Shown: positions 1-9,500 of the stretch, piece by piece
Layout: each line of letters starts with the position of its first letter
Numbering within the stretch: position 1 is the stretch's first letter
NCBI GenBank assembly: GCA_029339505.1
Contig: JAQISU010000108.1
Location: forward strand, 21,151,501-21,215,500
Reading direction: 5' to 3'
DNA: 64,000 nt
DNA from: Unio delphinus
Taxonomy: Eukaryota; Mollusca; Bivalvia; Unionida; Unionidae
Position numbers and translations under genes: made by a program
Notes under the pieces: model-generated
Told to the model about the DNA's origin: nothing
Database searches by the model: none
What the model saw: the letters and a program-made list of their open reading frames with translations, nothing else

Positions 1-469
1 TATCTCTGATCACTTTTGGAATCTGAGTGTATCGTTGAGTGACATATATCACGTCGGTGTTTTTATGCCTGCCTCTGGAAAAGATCCTAGCAGGATTTTT
101 TTGATTGTCTAATATCACATCGTCGTATACGACTAAATTGTTAATACTTCCATTGAGATCTTCTACTCATGGTGCCTCGTCAATATCGGTTATAAATTCA
201 ATAATACCCTCGCCGGCAATCTCTGAAGCGTTTTCATTAAAATCTTTTAGCACTTCATAGCATCGTTGATCATCTACGCTAGGAGCAACTAAATACAACT
301 TATCCCATTTCATCCATCTCATTATTAAATTGAGCAATAATTGCGTCTTGCCGGATCCAGATGGCCCGATTATAATTGCGCGGATAGAGTTTGGTAGCGC
401 TGCATGATGCTTAACCGGTTCTCTTGCTTTAGTCGCTGAAAAATCAATTATATCCATGTTTCTATACAT
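1..469 (-). pseudogene. FtsK/HerA-type packaging ATPase, 5' part, nonsense codon (copy A)
   Basis: The start MYRNMDIIDF and Walker A GPSGSGKT are intact. An in-frame TGA at 167-169 follows ITDIDEAP, where copies B and C continue. The frame stays open beyond it with NNLVVYDD and FSRGRHKNTDVIYVTQRYTQ up to the window edge. So a single nonsense change, with some altered neighbouring codons, breaks it within the visible part. The remainder is outside the window. Confidence 0.85.
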
Positions 470-474
470 AAATT

Positions 475-747
475 ATGGATCTATATTGTGTGAAGTGTAA
501 AACGCGTACTAGCACAAATGATGTGACGACGATTACAACTAAAAATAACCGATCTGCACTTTCTGGTAAATGCTTGCAATGTGGTACAAAAAAATTTAGA
601 TTTATTTCTATGAAATCTGATTTTAAAAAAAACGAGGAGGTGATATCGCAGCCAAATTGGCAAAGCTCCCTGGAACCCCATGGGCAAGGTACCCCGGAGA
701 AAAGCACCTTCCAGGATATAGCTACTGTGGCCCCGGAACACGATTAG
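475..747 (+). CDS. Zinc-ribbon protein, read-through version (copy A)
   Basis: CVKC and CLQC pairs as in B and C. The stop that ends the protein 33 nt after the slippery site in B and C is TGG here, so the zero frame continues for about 30 junk residues to 747 over the PLA2 gene. Only 5 bp (AAATT) separate its ATG from the divergent ATPase ATG. Confidence 0.6.
   Translation: MDLYCVKCKTRTSTNDVTTITTKNNRSALSGKCLQCGTKKFRFISMKSDFKKNEEVISQPNWQSSLEPHGQGTPEKSTFQDIATVAPEHD
627..633 (+). promoter_or_regulatory. Predicted -1 ribosomal frameshift site (copy A)
   Basis: A AAA AAC with zero frame AAA AAC at 628-633; a -1 slip gives CGA GGA GGT GAT and enters the PLA2 frame. Confidence 0.62.
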
Positions 748-992
748 ATATCAGACTTGATGATCAAAATCAACCCCGACCCGGCGAGTATCCGATAAAC
801 GCTATTGATAAGGCGTGTCACCTTCATGATGTTCCATATAAAAGCAGCAATCTGCAACACAGGCATCTCGCGGATGTAAAATTAATTCATGCGTTAAATG
901 CCATTCCTGACAAATCTTTCAAAGAAAAATTGGCTTCCTTTTTGATAAAATCGGCTATGAAAAGTAAATTGATGTTAGGTGCTGGTAATTAA
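633..992 (+). CDS. Phospholipase A2 domain protein (copy A)
   Basis: An open frame of about 119 residues with YCGPGTRLD and IDKACHLHDVPY; the Ala before Tyr in B and C is Pro here, next to the active site. No ATG before the catalytic core. A TTG at 657 could be a non-canonical start, but the frameshift explanation fits all three copies. It ends at TAA 990-992, 4 bp before the integrase ATG. Confidence 0.7.
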   Translation, partial: RGGDIAAKLAKLPGTPWARYPGEKHLPGYSYCGPGTRLDIRLDDQNQPRPGEYPINAIDKACHLHDVPYKSSNLQHRHLADVKLIHALNAIPDKSFKEKLASFLIKSAMKSKLMLGAGN

Positions 993-996
993 TAAT

Positions 997-1956
997 ATGG
1001 AATCTATTTATTATTCTCCGAGAGGATACTGGAGGGGTAACGCTGCAATCAATAAACTCGCCAACGCCGCAAAAGTGAAAAAATCTACTGCGGCTAATTG
1101 GTTATCCAAACAGGCACTATGGCAGATTTATCTACCACCGCCTAAACAAATCAATTTTTCGCATTTTGATGTTACCGGACCCAATGAAGTTCATCAAGCT
1201 GATTTATTGTTTTTACCACATGACAACGGTTACAAATACGCGCGAACCGTAGTTGACGTTGCGAGTCGATACAAACAAGTAGAACCGCTAAAAACAAAGT
1301 CAGCTACTTCAGTAGCTTCTGCATTTGAAAAGATTTATCGAAAGGGTCCTCTGCGTTGGCCGAATCTGTTACAAGTTGATCCTGACAAGGAATTTCAGGG
1401 TGCAGTGTTATCAGCGATGAAACATCATAATGTCACCATCAGACGATGGCATACTGCGCTACATCGCGATCAGGCAATTGTTGAACGATTTAATCGGACT
1501 CTTGCTGAGCGGTTATTTGGATATCAATACGCGAAGGAGTTTATTCAGGATAAAAGATCCCGTGAATGGGTTAAGAGATTACCAGCTGTGATTACCGCGC
1601 TCAATAACGAGATTACTCGAACAATTAACATGAAACCTGTCAACGCGATTAAGAAAGCGTCCATACCAAAAATGGAAATCCAAGGAATTTCACAAAAAGA
1701 TTTCAAAGAACCAATTCTTGGTAGTAATGTCACTGTGAGATATTTATACGAACCAGGAGAGCTTGAAGGTGGCAGAAAAAGGGCTACTGATCCTATTTGG
1801 AGTGTTACTGCACACAAGATATCTACTATAACACGATCAACTGGTAGACCAGCAACCTATAAACTGGATTCAACTGCCCCTCAGCGGGGTTTTACACGCG
1901 AACAATTACAAGTGATTCCTGACGATACTCAATTGCCACCTCATGGTCTTAACTAG
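997..1956 (+). CDS. Retroviral-type integrase (copy A)
   Basis: 319 aa, open throughout. Catalytic Asp in VHQAD, Asp in LQVDPDKEF and Glu in AIVERFNRT are all kept. Copy A has Trp instead of Gly in the normally conserved R-R-G-H-T loop. The hairpin 1675-1691 sits in the linker. It remains intact while most of the copy's long genes are broken, perhaps by chance. Ends convergent with the polymerase gene, overlapping it. Confidence 0.88.
   Translation: MESIYYSPRGYWRGNAAINKLANAAKVKKSTAANWLSKQALWQIYLPPPKQINFSHFDVTGPNEVHQADLLFLPHDNGYKYARTVVDVASRYKQVEPLKTKSATSVASAFEKIYRKGPLRWPNLLQVDPDKEFQGAVLSAMKHHNVTIRRWHTALHRDQAIVERFNRTLAERLFGYQYAKEFIQDKRSREWVKRLPAVITALNNEITRTINMKPVNAIKKASIPKMEIQGISQKDFKEPILGSNVTVRYLYEPGELEGGRKRATDPIWSVTAHKISTITRSTGRPATYKLDSTAPQRGFTREQLQVIPDDTQLPPHGLN
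1675..1691. repeat. Family hairpin in integrase (copy A)
   Basis: GAAATCC-AAG-GAATTTC, one mismatch in a 7-bp stem, in frame. The same sequence occurs in copy B at 60396-60412; copy C has a different hairpin nearby. Confidence 0.7.
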
Positions 1957-4900
1957 CACCCCTTCGTCTGTTGCACTCAAGACAAGTCAGCATAACATTA
2001 TCGTTGGTATGACCAATGCTGCTATCCGAATACTGCCAACGCATTATACAATTGCAACTCGCGCAGTGGTTATTCTGTTGTTGTTTCAGCGTAATTATTA
2101 ATTTAGCATCAATGTCAAATTCTCTATTATTTTTTTTATCCTGTTGTTTATAACCAGAGAGTTTTTTTATTAATGATGCTAGCATCATCCATTGTAGTGT
2201 CATCATCGTCATCAATGATTTCATCATCGCCTGACTCTGTCAGGACAACTCTTCGAAGTTGATTTATTCTTCGTACTCTGGATACTGCAAGAAAGACTAA
2301 ATTCGACCATTCGATGCGATTATCTACCATCCAAACAACTGTATTCGATATAGTCAATCCCTGTGAAGAATGTATCGTCGCTGCGTATCCTAGCGTCCAC
2401 GGGGATTTATTAGCACGCAATGCATCTTCAACGACGCTGATATCAACCAGCACAATATCATTTAACACGAGAATCTGCTTTTCACTCTTCCCTGGAATAT
2501 CAACTTCAATATTCTGCTTTCGTGTATCCGAAGGCCTATAACACAACGGTACTGGAAGTGTTGCAAATTTTTCTTTATGCGTTTCAAATAACTTCATCTG
2601 AAGTGTGTCTCTGACTATTTTTCTACTTGCTACTATCAAATCATTTGGTCTCCACGTTTCCCAAAAATCATTCATGGGAGTTTCTGAAATTATTTCACGC
2701 GCTATTTCACATTGGATTTTATCCGGCTGTAATCTAATCAGTGCTTTGAACTCGCGTAATTGTTCATCAAGTGATCTATAATCAGTAGTAATTTCTTCAT
2801 AGTAGTCTACAAAACCCTTTAGCCATTCATGTGGAGATGCACCGACAAATGGTGGTGGTTGGCCGTGATCACCGCATATGACGACTTTTGTGTTTTTGTT
2901 TAACAACCATTCGAGAAATGTTTGTAATATTTTCAACGATACTGTGCATATTTCATCCCAAATTATGATTTCAGGAATGAATTTATCGCCCATTCGATCA
3001 GGGGTCCATTCATCGCCTTTCCATCGAAAGAAACTGTGATAAGTACAGGCATTTACCCCTCGCTGTATCATCTCTCTGGCGAGTCTGTGAGTCGGTGTTA
3101 ACACAATCATATTTGACCAACGACATAATTCAATTGCACGAGTTGTCTTTCCTGACCCACCACAACCGTTTAAATAAACTGTCTTGTATCTACATATTGG
3201 ATCAGATACCGGTGGTGCATTAGAAAATTCTGATTGAATCTTATCACACTTTAAGTACTTTTCATCCATGGTAACATCTGCCGATTCACAATACTCATGT
3301 AGTTTTTCCTTTTTAAATCGCCAACATCCCCACGCTTCCTCTTGGGATGTGAATTTAGCTACATCTGATTTGTTTTTCTCGTGGATATAAATAGAATCAG
3401 TGGCTACTCTAACTGCGTTATTAGGAAATCTATTTATAATCGAAAATAAATTGATAGAAGCATAAGCTAGCATAGAACTTCTCAGATGTGTGTACTGGGA
3501 ATTATATCCATCACAGGAGGTAACAACCGTACCCAATTTCTCACCATTGGATAGAAAAGCGTTTTTACTATTTACAAGTTTTCCCTGTTTCGTTAAATCC
3601 GTTACAATAAAATCGTATTCAGCGACGTCTATGATCAACCGCGAGGAATATTTTGCATTGTCGTATTTTCCACCCTGGGTAAATTTACCGATTATTCTTC
3701 GTCCAAAATCTTTTGCTTGTTCTTTTTTACTTTCAAATAACTTCTTAGACCAATTCATGACTTCTTCCTCGCTGAAATCTGGAAACTGTTTTCGCTGTTC
3801 GCTAATTATACGATCTAGATCGGGTTGTGGTAGCCAAACTTCTTTCTGTGCTCGATAGCATATAATTGCTTCGGAAACAATCAACGATTGTAACATCTCA
3901 CAATCAATCATATATCTCAGTAGCACTATTGGCATCCAGTGCTTTTCAGACATATGTCTACCAAGCCAAAGATAACTACACGGATGTAACCCTGTAGCGA
4001 GTTCAAATGATATCACACGAGCGAATCCGGTTAAATCAAAATCAGGTAATGGCCCATTAATCGCAACACGAGTCATTTCATGCGTGGGGTGTCCAAATCG
4101 TTTAAAGTATTCAGCGGCTTCTCCATATCCAAGAAAACTCCCTGAATAACACGCAGCTATATCAATTGAAATCATACCATCACGTGAGTATTTCGTATTC
4201 CACAGTCCTCCATGACTAAATTCGACGCAACTCAATTTAACATCCTCGAGAAAATCACTTCGTGTTGGACGCCATGAGTTTTTTTCTCTTGCGAAGTGAG
4301 CTACCACTGATGGAATAGTAAAACTATCCGTGAGTAGTTTTTCATGGAAACTCTCCGGTGAAAAATCACTAGCCATTTTTCTCATTCTGTTATCTAATTC
4401 TTCAACGCGATATAATTCACCATTTGGTCTCACAAATTGATCAAATCCTATTTCGGGATCTTCATCAGTTCTAATTAACCACACTGACACAGGATCATCT
4501 TTACACAACGCATGAATAGCATCGAATTATTTCTCATTATAAAAAACATCTCCGACGAACTCCCCGGGGATATATCTCACGGTTCTATCTCGTGGAAATA
4601 TTGTTACTGCAGGTGTCCACGCGTGTTCGTTATGATCAATAATTTGTATTGGAGCTCCATTTTTGTTATATTTCGGTTCGTATAAAACTTCTCCGGTTAT
4701 CGTCATTACTGATATTGGGAATCTTAATGATGTTTCTAATTTAGCTATATCAGAAATCTTTGCACCGTGCTGTTTCACTGTCAGTTCCCATTCGGTTATT
4801 TTCCTACGTCGCAGATCAGTTAGTTTATTTCCTCGGGATGCATTTGTGAAGTGTTCCATTACCCGTGTTGCTACACAATTCAGTGAACTAGAATATTTCA

Positions 4901-5422
4901 TAGGAGCTAGTTTTGCGATATCGGGTTTATCATTTAGCGGGTATATCCCATATACGATTGCTGTTACAGGATAAGATCTCTCGTAGTATGGTTTGTCGAT
5001 TCCAGTTAGAATTCCTGGTTTGGAATCTCTACTCAGCGTGATTGTTTTTTATCCTTGAGGATTGGTTCAAATTTATCCTTGATAATCCATTTGCCTTCGA
5101 CTTTGATAATGAATTTTATTCTGAAAAAATACTTCCTTGGAAATCCCTTGGATTTCCCGCCAAGGTGTGAAATTATCTCAGCTGCTCTTTCATCGTTCAT
5201 AGTAGCATCGATGTTAGGTACATTGACATCCTCGTGTATAATTCGAAATGTCGACCAACAGTATGCTGCACCGTCTCGGTAGAATTCATTAAAACACTCC
5301 TTGATTTTACTTAGTATAGTTCTGTCACCGATTAGACATTTTGGTGTATCAGAGACTCTATCGAGATTGAATTTAGTATTTCTCCAAGGTTCGATTTTCG
5401 ATAATCTCTTGAACTCTTCCAT
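1949..5422 (-). pseudogene. Polymerase-helicase-HNH protein, three lesions (copy A)
   Basis: Same domain order as in copy C: polymerase motifs DIAACYSGSF (Pro replaced by Ser) and VATDSIYIH, helicase GCGGSGKT, IWDEIC, GDHGQPPP and IHSSQGL, then HNH (CASC, TCLECN). Lesions: a frameshift near 5045, an in-frame TAA at 4527-4529, and an extra A in an A run near 2160 separating helicase and HNH. The HNH part also lacks the D-P-R-Q-F-T-V-D-R segment, including residues normally needed for activity. The N-terminus has a single, unexpanded copy of the basic unit. Confidence 0.9.
5140..5156. repeat. Family hairpin in polymerase (copy A)
   Basis: GAAATCC-CTT-GGATTTC, perfect 7-bp stem, in frame. Present in copy B (41740-41756), absent from copy C. 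Confidence 0.8.
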
Positions 5423-5464
5423 GTTATAATTAAAACAAGTATTTAAATAGAAAAATATAGTATA
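5423..5464. promoter_or_regulatory. Shared divergent promoter, polymerase / zinc protein (copy A)
   Basis: Spacer between opposite ATGs with TTATAATTAAAACAAGTATT and a TTTAAATA core, as in the other copies. Confidence 0.45.
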
Positions 5465-5803
5465 ATGAATCACTGCAAGTGGCTTATGATTGGATCAACA
5501 ACCCCGTGTAACAAATCATGCAGAAGCGAATTCTGTGGGCATCATTTACAAATCGTTCGGCGAGGAAGTTTTGGTCCTCTCGCATGCCTCCAATGTGGGG
5601 CTGGGGTAAGGGGAAAATCACAAGTATGTCTCAGTTGCGGCGGTAAACGATACAGGGAACTAAAACGCTATTATGACAAACGAATAAAAAATGCAGTCAT
5701 TGACCCCAACGACCTTGATAAAATCAAGGACAAAATCATAAAAAACCCTCAAGACGACATTGATAGACTTATAATTAAAGCAAATAATAAATTAGACAAA
5801 TAG
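5465..5803 (+). CDS. Small double zinc-finger protein (copy A)
   Basis: 112 aa, intact, with CNKSCRSEFCGHH and CLQCGAGVRGKSQVCLSCGG and the RYRELKRYYDKR helix. Lacks the 8-residue repeats of copy C. Confidence 0.72.
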   Translation: MNHCKWLMIGSTTPCNKSCRSEFCGHHLQIVRRGSFGPLACLQCGAGVRGKSQVCLSCGGKRYRELKRYYDKRIKNAVIDPNDLDKIKDKIIKNPQDDIDRLIIKANNKLDK

Positions 5804-5816
5804 TATTATTATACAA

Positions 5817-6307
5817 ATGAGCCAAGATTTCAGACCTCACCCATTGCTTGTTAATTATGAAGCATCCCGTGATGGTGTTATTAGAAATTGCAGACTAAAA
5901 GAACGGTTGGGTATCTGAATAATATGGGGTATTTGATGTTTTCAGCTGGGAGGAAGAAGTATCTCTGTCACAGAGCCATCTATGAAGCATTTTACGGATT
6001 AATCGAAGACGGCCTTGTGATTGATCACATAAATGGCGTAAAGACTGATAATTGTCTTGAGAATCTTCAAGCCGTCTCACAAAGTCGGAATGCAAAATTA
6101 GGTGGAACTGGCAAACATGCAAAACGCCCTAGGGGGGTCAAATCGTTTGATTTAGAAAATAATGAAGAGAAAAGCTTTCAGTCGATAAATGAAGCCAGTA
6201 GATACTTTGACATTTGCGGGACTTCAATACGATTTGTTGCAGAAAATATAATTAAAACTGCTCTGTCGAAAAAAAATAGTCATAAAATAAAATTCGTATA
6301 CACCTGA
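5817..6307 (+). pseudogene. NUMOD/HNH endonuclease, frameshifted (copy A)
   Basis: Begins MSQDFRPHPLLVNYEASRDG in one frame; after about 30 residues, near 5909, homology moves to a second frame that encodes the HNH core (CHRAIYEAFYGLI, VIDHINGVKTDN) and the NUMOD1-like end to 6307. A one-base deletion explains the break. The C-terminus is full length, unlike in copy B. Confidence 0.82.
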
Positions 6308-6847
6308 AACTATTCAAGGGAGATAAATCCCCATGGACATGGGAACCATAGGTTCCTCACCGCCGCAACTCACTAAGTTCCCTTGTATTATGACGTCAAA
6401 GGAATTTATCGTCTGTTAACTAGGCGCGCACGTGACTGTGTACATAGTTTCGGTAGAATTTTATTTTTTAGCAATTTCTAAAACGTTTTATTGTCGCTTG
6501 GCTACACTGAGTGCAGGATAAAAACCACGCGGGAAAATAAAAGCAAATGCATCCTTCCGATAAGAACCATATGTACATCGCGAGTGGTTTCTATTCATTG
6601 AAGTAGGTGGGCGTGGTTAAAATTCCTGTATACAGCTCCTTGTGATCTAATCGATAATTTATTTGTCTAGTCACTGATAGTTACATTATATTTTAAACTG
6701 AACTGCTCCGATTTTATGTTTTCACTGTTTTCTGGATAGTTACAACAGTTAAATTATTATTCGTTTTCTTAAATACGATAGAAAATTGTCTATTTTAAAA
6801 ATCTCTTAATCAGATATATATATTAACAATCTCTATTCTGTATGACA

Positions 6848-6959
6848 GCTCCGTGGTGTAATGGTAGCGTGTTTGTCTTGTAAACATAGCAATCAACTAC
6901 TACGTGTTCGGTCCCCATAGCAGATACATTATTTGATGGCGAAACGGAAGATGTTTTTT
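6848..6959 (+). ncRNA. tRNA-like, possibly Pol III-transcribed RNA (copy A)
   Basis: A D-arm/A-box-like CCGTGGTGTAATGGTAGCG, an anticodon-arm-like TTTGTCTTGTAAACATA (loop resembling tRNA-Thr TGT) and a B-box-like GTGTTCGGTCCCC at 6904-6916 occur in tRNA order, followed by T6 at 6954-6959, a Pol III-type terminator. The acceptor stem does not close, so it is not a working tRNA gene. Copy B keeps all parts with changes only between them. A VA-RNA-like or SINE-head origin is possible. Confidence 0.45.
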
Positions 6960-6997
6960 CTATTAATTGGGGGGTGGGGAGGGGCGGACCCCCTCAG

Positions 6998-7107
6998 CCA
7001 AACCAACATTGTAACTCATGCTATCGCATTCTCGGTAGCGTGGGTTGGTGTTTTTTCCAACTCATGCAACCATGAATTTGATTTCATGGGTTGCCATGTT
7101 GGTTTGG
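6998..7107 (+). ncRNA. Conserved multi-hairpin structure (copy A)
   Basis: Outer 12-bp perfect stem CCAAACCAACAT (6998-7009) with ATGTTGGTTTGG (7096-7107). Inside it are hairpin 1 (AACTCATGCTA 7013-7023 with TAGCGTGGGTT 7036-7046, fully paired if two G-U pairs are allowed) and hairpin 2 (GCAACCATGAA 7066-7076 with TTCATGGGTTGC 7083-7094, one bulge). In copy B stems are kept while the hairpin 2 loop changes. G-U pairs point to RNA rather than DNA cruciform function. Confidence 0.5.
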
Positions 7108-7533
7108 TTTACCACGCCCACACCACATAACATCCAATAAACATATACCTTCTGAGAGATCTAATTCAGCCTTTGCTGAGTTAGACCCCTCGCCGGAGAT
7201 TATGTGTTTATCAAAGTAAAATTGGGTGTAAAATAAATGGTATAAATTGATGCAAAAGCTCTACATTCACATGAGGAACCCCACAGGGTAGCACAGAATG
7301 GGCTACCGGCTAATAGAAACGGTGTTAGGGTCACAAAAGCGCATCTGGAATGGATAGCCAAAAGAAAAAGGCATCTGGAATGGATAGCCAAAAGAAAAGA
7401 CCCTAGCAAAGACACAAAGGCCTGAATAAGGGACTCATGAATGAATAACCGCTCATAATTTATACTATTTATTTTGCAATTTTTTTTTTAATAATTAAAG
7501 ATAAAATATATTATATTTATATAAATATAAATA

Positions 7534-7890
7534 ATGGATATCAAAGATATAAATGCTATAATTGCTGAAATTTCAAATTTGAAAAATAACGGGGTAGTAT
7601 TATCTAAAGATCTCGACTGTGACAAGATTACCTCAGAATATGAAGACATTGAGTATCAGTCTAGTAAGGGTCGTTATGTTTTACCTAAAATGTACAGACT
7701 CGTGAAAGGAATTCAAAAGTCCATCTTTGCTTGTTTGTACGGTAACGATATTGATGTATTTATAACGCTATTTAGCACCGTTGAAGCAATACGTCAAAAG
7801 CTCGGCCAAGAGTATCAAAAACGAGCTGAAATTAGTTCTAAGGTTCGTGATCTTAGAAAAATGTTAAACGAGGAAAAACCAGTATCTTAA
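7534..7890 (+). CDS. 118-aa conserved Polinton-family protein (copy A)
   Basis: 118 aa, same length as the copy C protein and open. DLDCDKITSEYEDIEY, LPKMYRLVKGIQ and LGQEYQKRAEISSKVRDLR align with it. A TATA-like run ends a few bases before the ATG. Confidence 0.65.
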   Translation: MDIKDINAIIAEISNLKNNGVVLSKDLDCDKITSEYEDIEYQSSKGRYVLPKMYRLVKGIQKSIFACLYGNDIDVFITLFSTVEAIRQKLGQEYQKRAEISSKVRDLRKMLNEEKPVS

Positions 7891-7957
7891 CCACGTGAGT
7901 GAAAGACTTTCAGTAAATATCTAAAAAATAATTTTTTTTTTAGCGTTTTTGTAACAC

Positions 7958-8236
7958 TCACATGGGATTTTCTCCTGAAAGGATACTCAGCAGTTTGGGT
8001 CTGCTTATGCAGTTATGTGCATAATGGATGATCTGGTTGTGATAGCAAGTAATTACCGCGACGCCTCCATTTTCACGTAGTTGTTGTTGTTGCCGCGTCG
8101 TTAACACAAATCGTTCATTGCCGTTCTCAGATATTACAATTCTGAAACCTCCAGCGATGTTATTTCTGAAACATTCGCGGATAGCGTCGTACAGTTTATC
8201 CTTGTCGGAGATGGATACGTTAGCTTGATAGTACAT
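7958..8236 (-). CDS. 92-aa accessory protein unique to copy A
   Basis: Open frame opposite to the structural genes, between the 118-aa and coiled-coil genes. MYYQANVSISDKDKLYDAI start, a mixed alpha/beta-looking sequence with VLTTRQQQQLRENGG in the middle. No homologue in copies B or C and no function recognised. It is intact in a copy where most long genes are broken. The upstream DNA has a direct repeat TTATTTAATAACTAAG. Moderate chance of being real. Confidence 0.45.
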   Translation of the reverse strand: MYYQANVSISDKDKLYDAIRECFRNNIAGGFRIVISENGNERFVLTTRQQQQLRENGGVAVITCYHNQIIHYAHNCISRPKLLSILSGENPM

Positions 8237-8284
8237 TTTATTTAATAACTAAGTTATTTAATAACTAAGCTTTTAATTGTGATG

Positions 8285-8301
8285 GAAACCCAAAGGGTTT
8301 T
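8285..8301. repeat. Family hairpin before coiled-coil gene (copy A)
   Basis: GAAACCC-AAA-GGGTTTT, 6 paired bases plus an outer G-T. Copy B has a related hairpin at the same gene start. Confidence 0.65.
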
Positions 8302-8331
8302 ACATTTGAAAAATTAGTTCACAAACACTAT

Positions 8332-9466
8332 ATGGTAGGTGAATCGCTTACAACTAGATTAGCCCGAGAGCGGCTAGCAGCAATTAAAAAGTTTATACCG
8401 GTTCGAGACAGACTTCGTGAGAAACTTCAACAACGACAACAAGCGCAGACTGACTTTTCTGTGTCAAGTGAACAACTGTTCGCCCCGGTAACTAAGGCGA
8501 CCAGCGATGTGAAAACAGCAACTGAACGAGCAATATTTGGAGATATTCCTGAGGAAGGCAAGCGACGAGAAGTGCCTGTTCTTGGTGTGCTTGAAAAGAT
8601 AGCAGCGGAAACTGAAAAGACATCAGCGTTGTTACAAAAAACCCCACCTGGTCCGAAAAAGACCAATGATAAAATGGTAGATGAATTACGCGCGCGATTT
8701 AACGAAGAAGGGTTAGCAGTAATTGATAAGACTGACCCTGCAGAATTTCCTGCACTTGTTGTTACGACGTATGAAAACAGAAAAAAAATGTTAAAACCAG
8801 AACATCACAAGTATGTAAGAGGTATACAACATTGGGCTGATATATTTTACAAAATTAAAACTGAAACAGGTAAAGTTGACAGCGATAACACGTCATATAT
8901 TGAATATCTCAAAATGGTTGGTAACGTGTATAGACAATATGAAGAGCAAAAATCACAAAGAAAAACCACAAAGACTGCAGCGGCGACAACAACCTGCAAA
9001 AAAATATCTTTTTCACCTGCTAAACAAGAAAAATCTCAACAACAACTACCACCCCAAGCTTCGCTTGTACCATCTGATCGAGATGATGATGATCTTTCTA
9101 GTTATTTACAAAGTACGGATTTAGAAAAACTGGGGAAAGCATCTGATTATATTAGTGGGAAGGGATTTTCTAAATCGCCAGTAATTTCAGGTAGCGGCAT
9201 AGTTGAAAACGCTAGCGTTACTTGTCCTGGTAACATTCTCAGTGATATATCACGACTGGAGGTTCTCATCGGGGGGGGGGGGGGGGGTGAAGCGAGCCGG
9301 AAATAACTCACCAGAAATAATTAATGAGGCCGCTGATATCTGCAGACGATTATTTGCCGGCGGTATCATGGACATTGATGTATATCGAGAACTCATTGCT
9401 GAATTAGTTGAAAATCCCAGAGACGCCCATGGTTATGATGAAAATCCTATGGACGCTAGCGATTGA
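8332..9466 (+). pseudogene. Coiled-coil virion-type protein, broken at a poly-G tract (copy A)
   Basis: Matches the copy C protein from its start (SLTTRLARERL, YENRKKMLKPEHHKYV) to ISRLEVLIGG. There a run of 17 G (9271-9287) replaces the few bases coding V-G-G in C and shifts the frame. The C-terminal domain (RAGNNSPEIINEAADICRRLF) continues in another frame to 9466. The tail has a short duplication (ENP.DA twice). Poly-G length variation in vivo or in sequencing could restore or break the frame. Confidence 0.85.
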
Positions 9467-9500
9467 TCACTAATTGAAAAATTACTAGTTTTATAACAAG

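Larger units (their letters stand above)
6308..7533. other. Non-coding segment between HNH and 118-aa genes (copy A)
   Basis: 1.2 kb without a credible gene. 6308-6606: nothing recognised. 6607-7121: a conserved block, shared with copy B, bounded by inverted GTGGGCGTGGT motifs (6607-6617 and 7111-7121). It contains a tRNA-like sequence and a multi-hairpin structure. 7122-7533: AT-rich, with a 33-bp direct repeat (GCATCTGGAATGGATAGCCA units at about 7339 and 7372) and a TATA-like TTATATTTATATAAATATAA just before the next gene. Confidence 0.7.

Noticed and set aside
6848..6925. A functional tRNA-Thr gene
   Set aside because: The acceptor and T stems do not pair properly and the variable part differs in length between copies.
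6933..7130. Open frame over the structured non-coding block (and its counterpart at 40255-40440)
   Set aside because: The two copies give unrelated proteins on different strands; conservation follows RNA pairing rather than codons.
7200..7415. Minus-strand frame near the 33-bp repeat
   Set aside because: Low-complexity product of a duplicated segment, with no homologue in other copies.
9203..9466. A separate gene at the end of the copy A coiled-coil protein
   Set aside because: It is the C-terminal domain of the same protein displaced by the poly-G tract, as copies B and C show.
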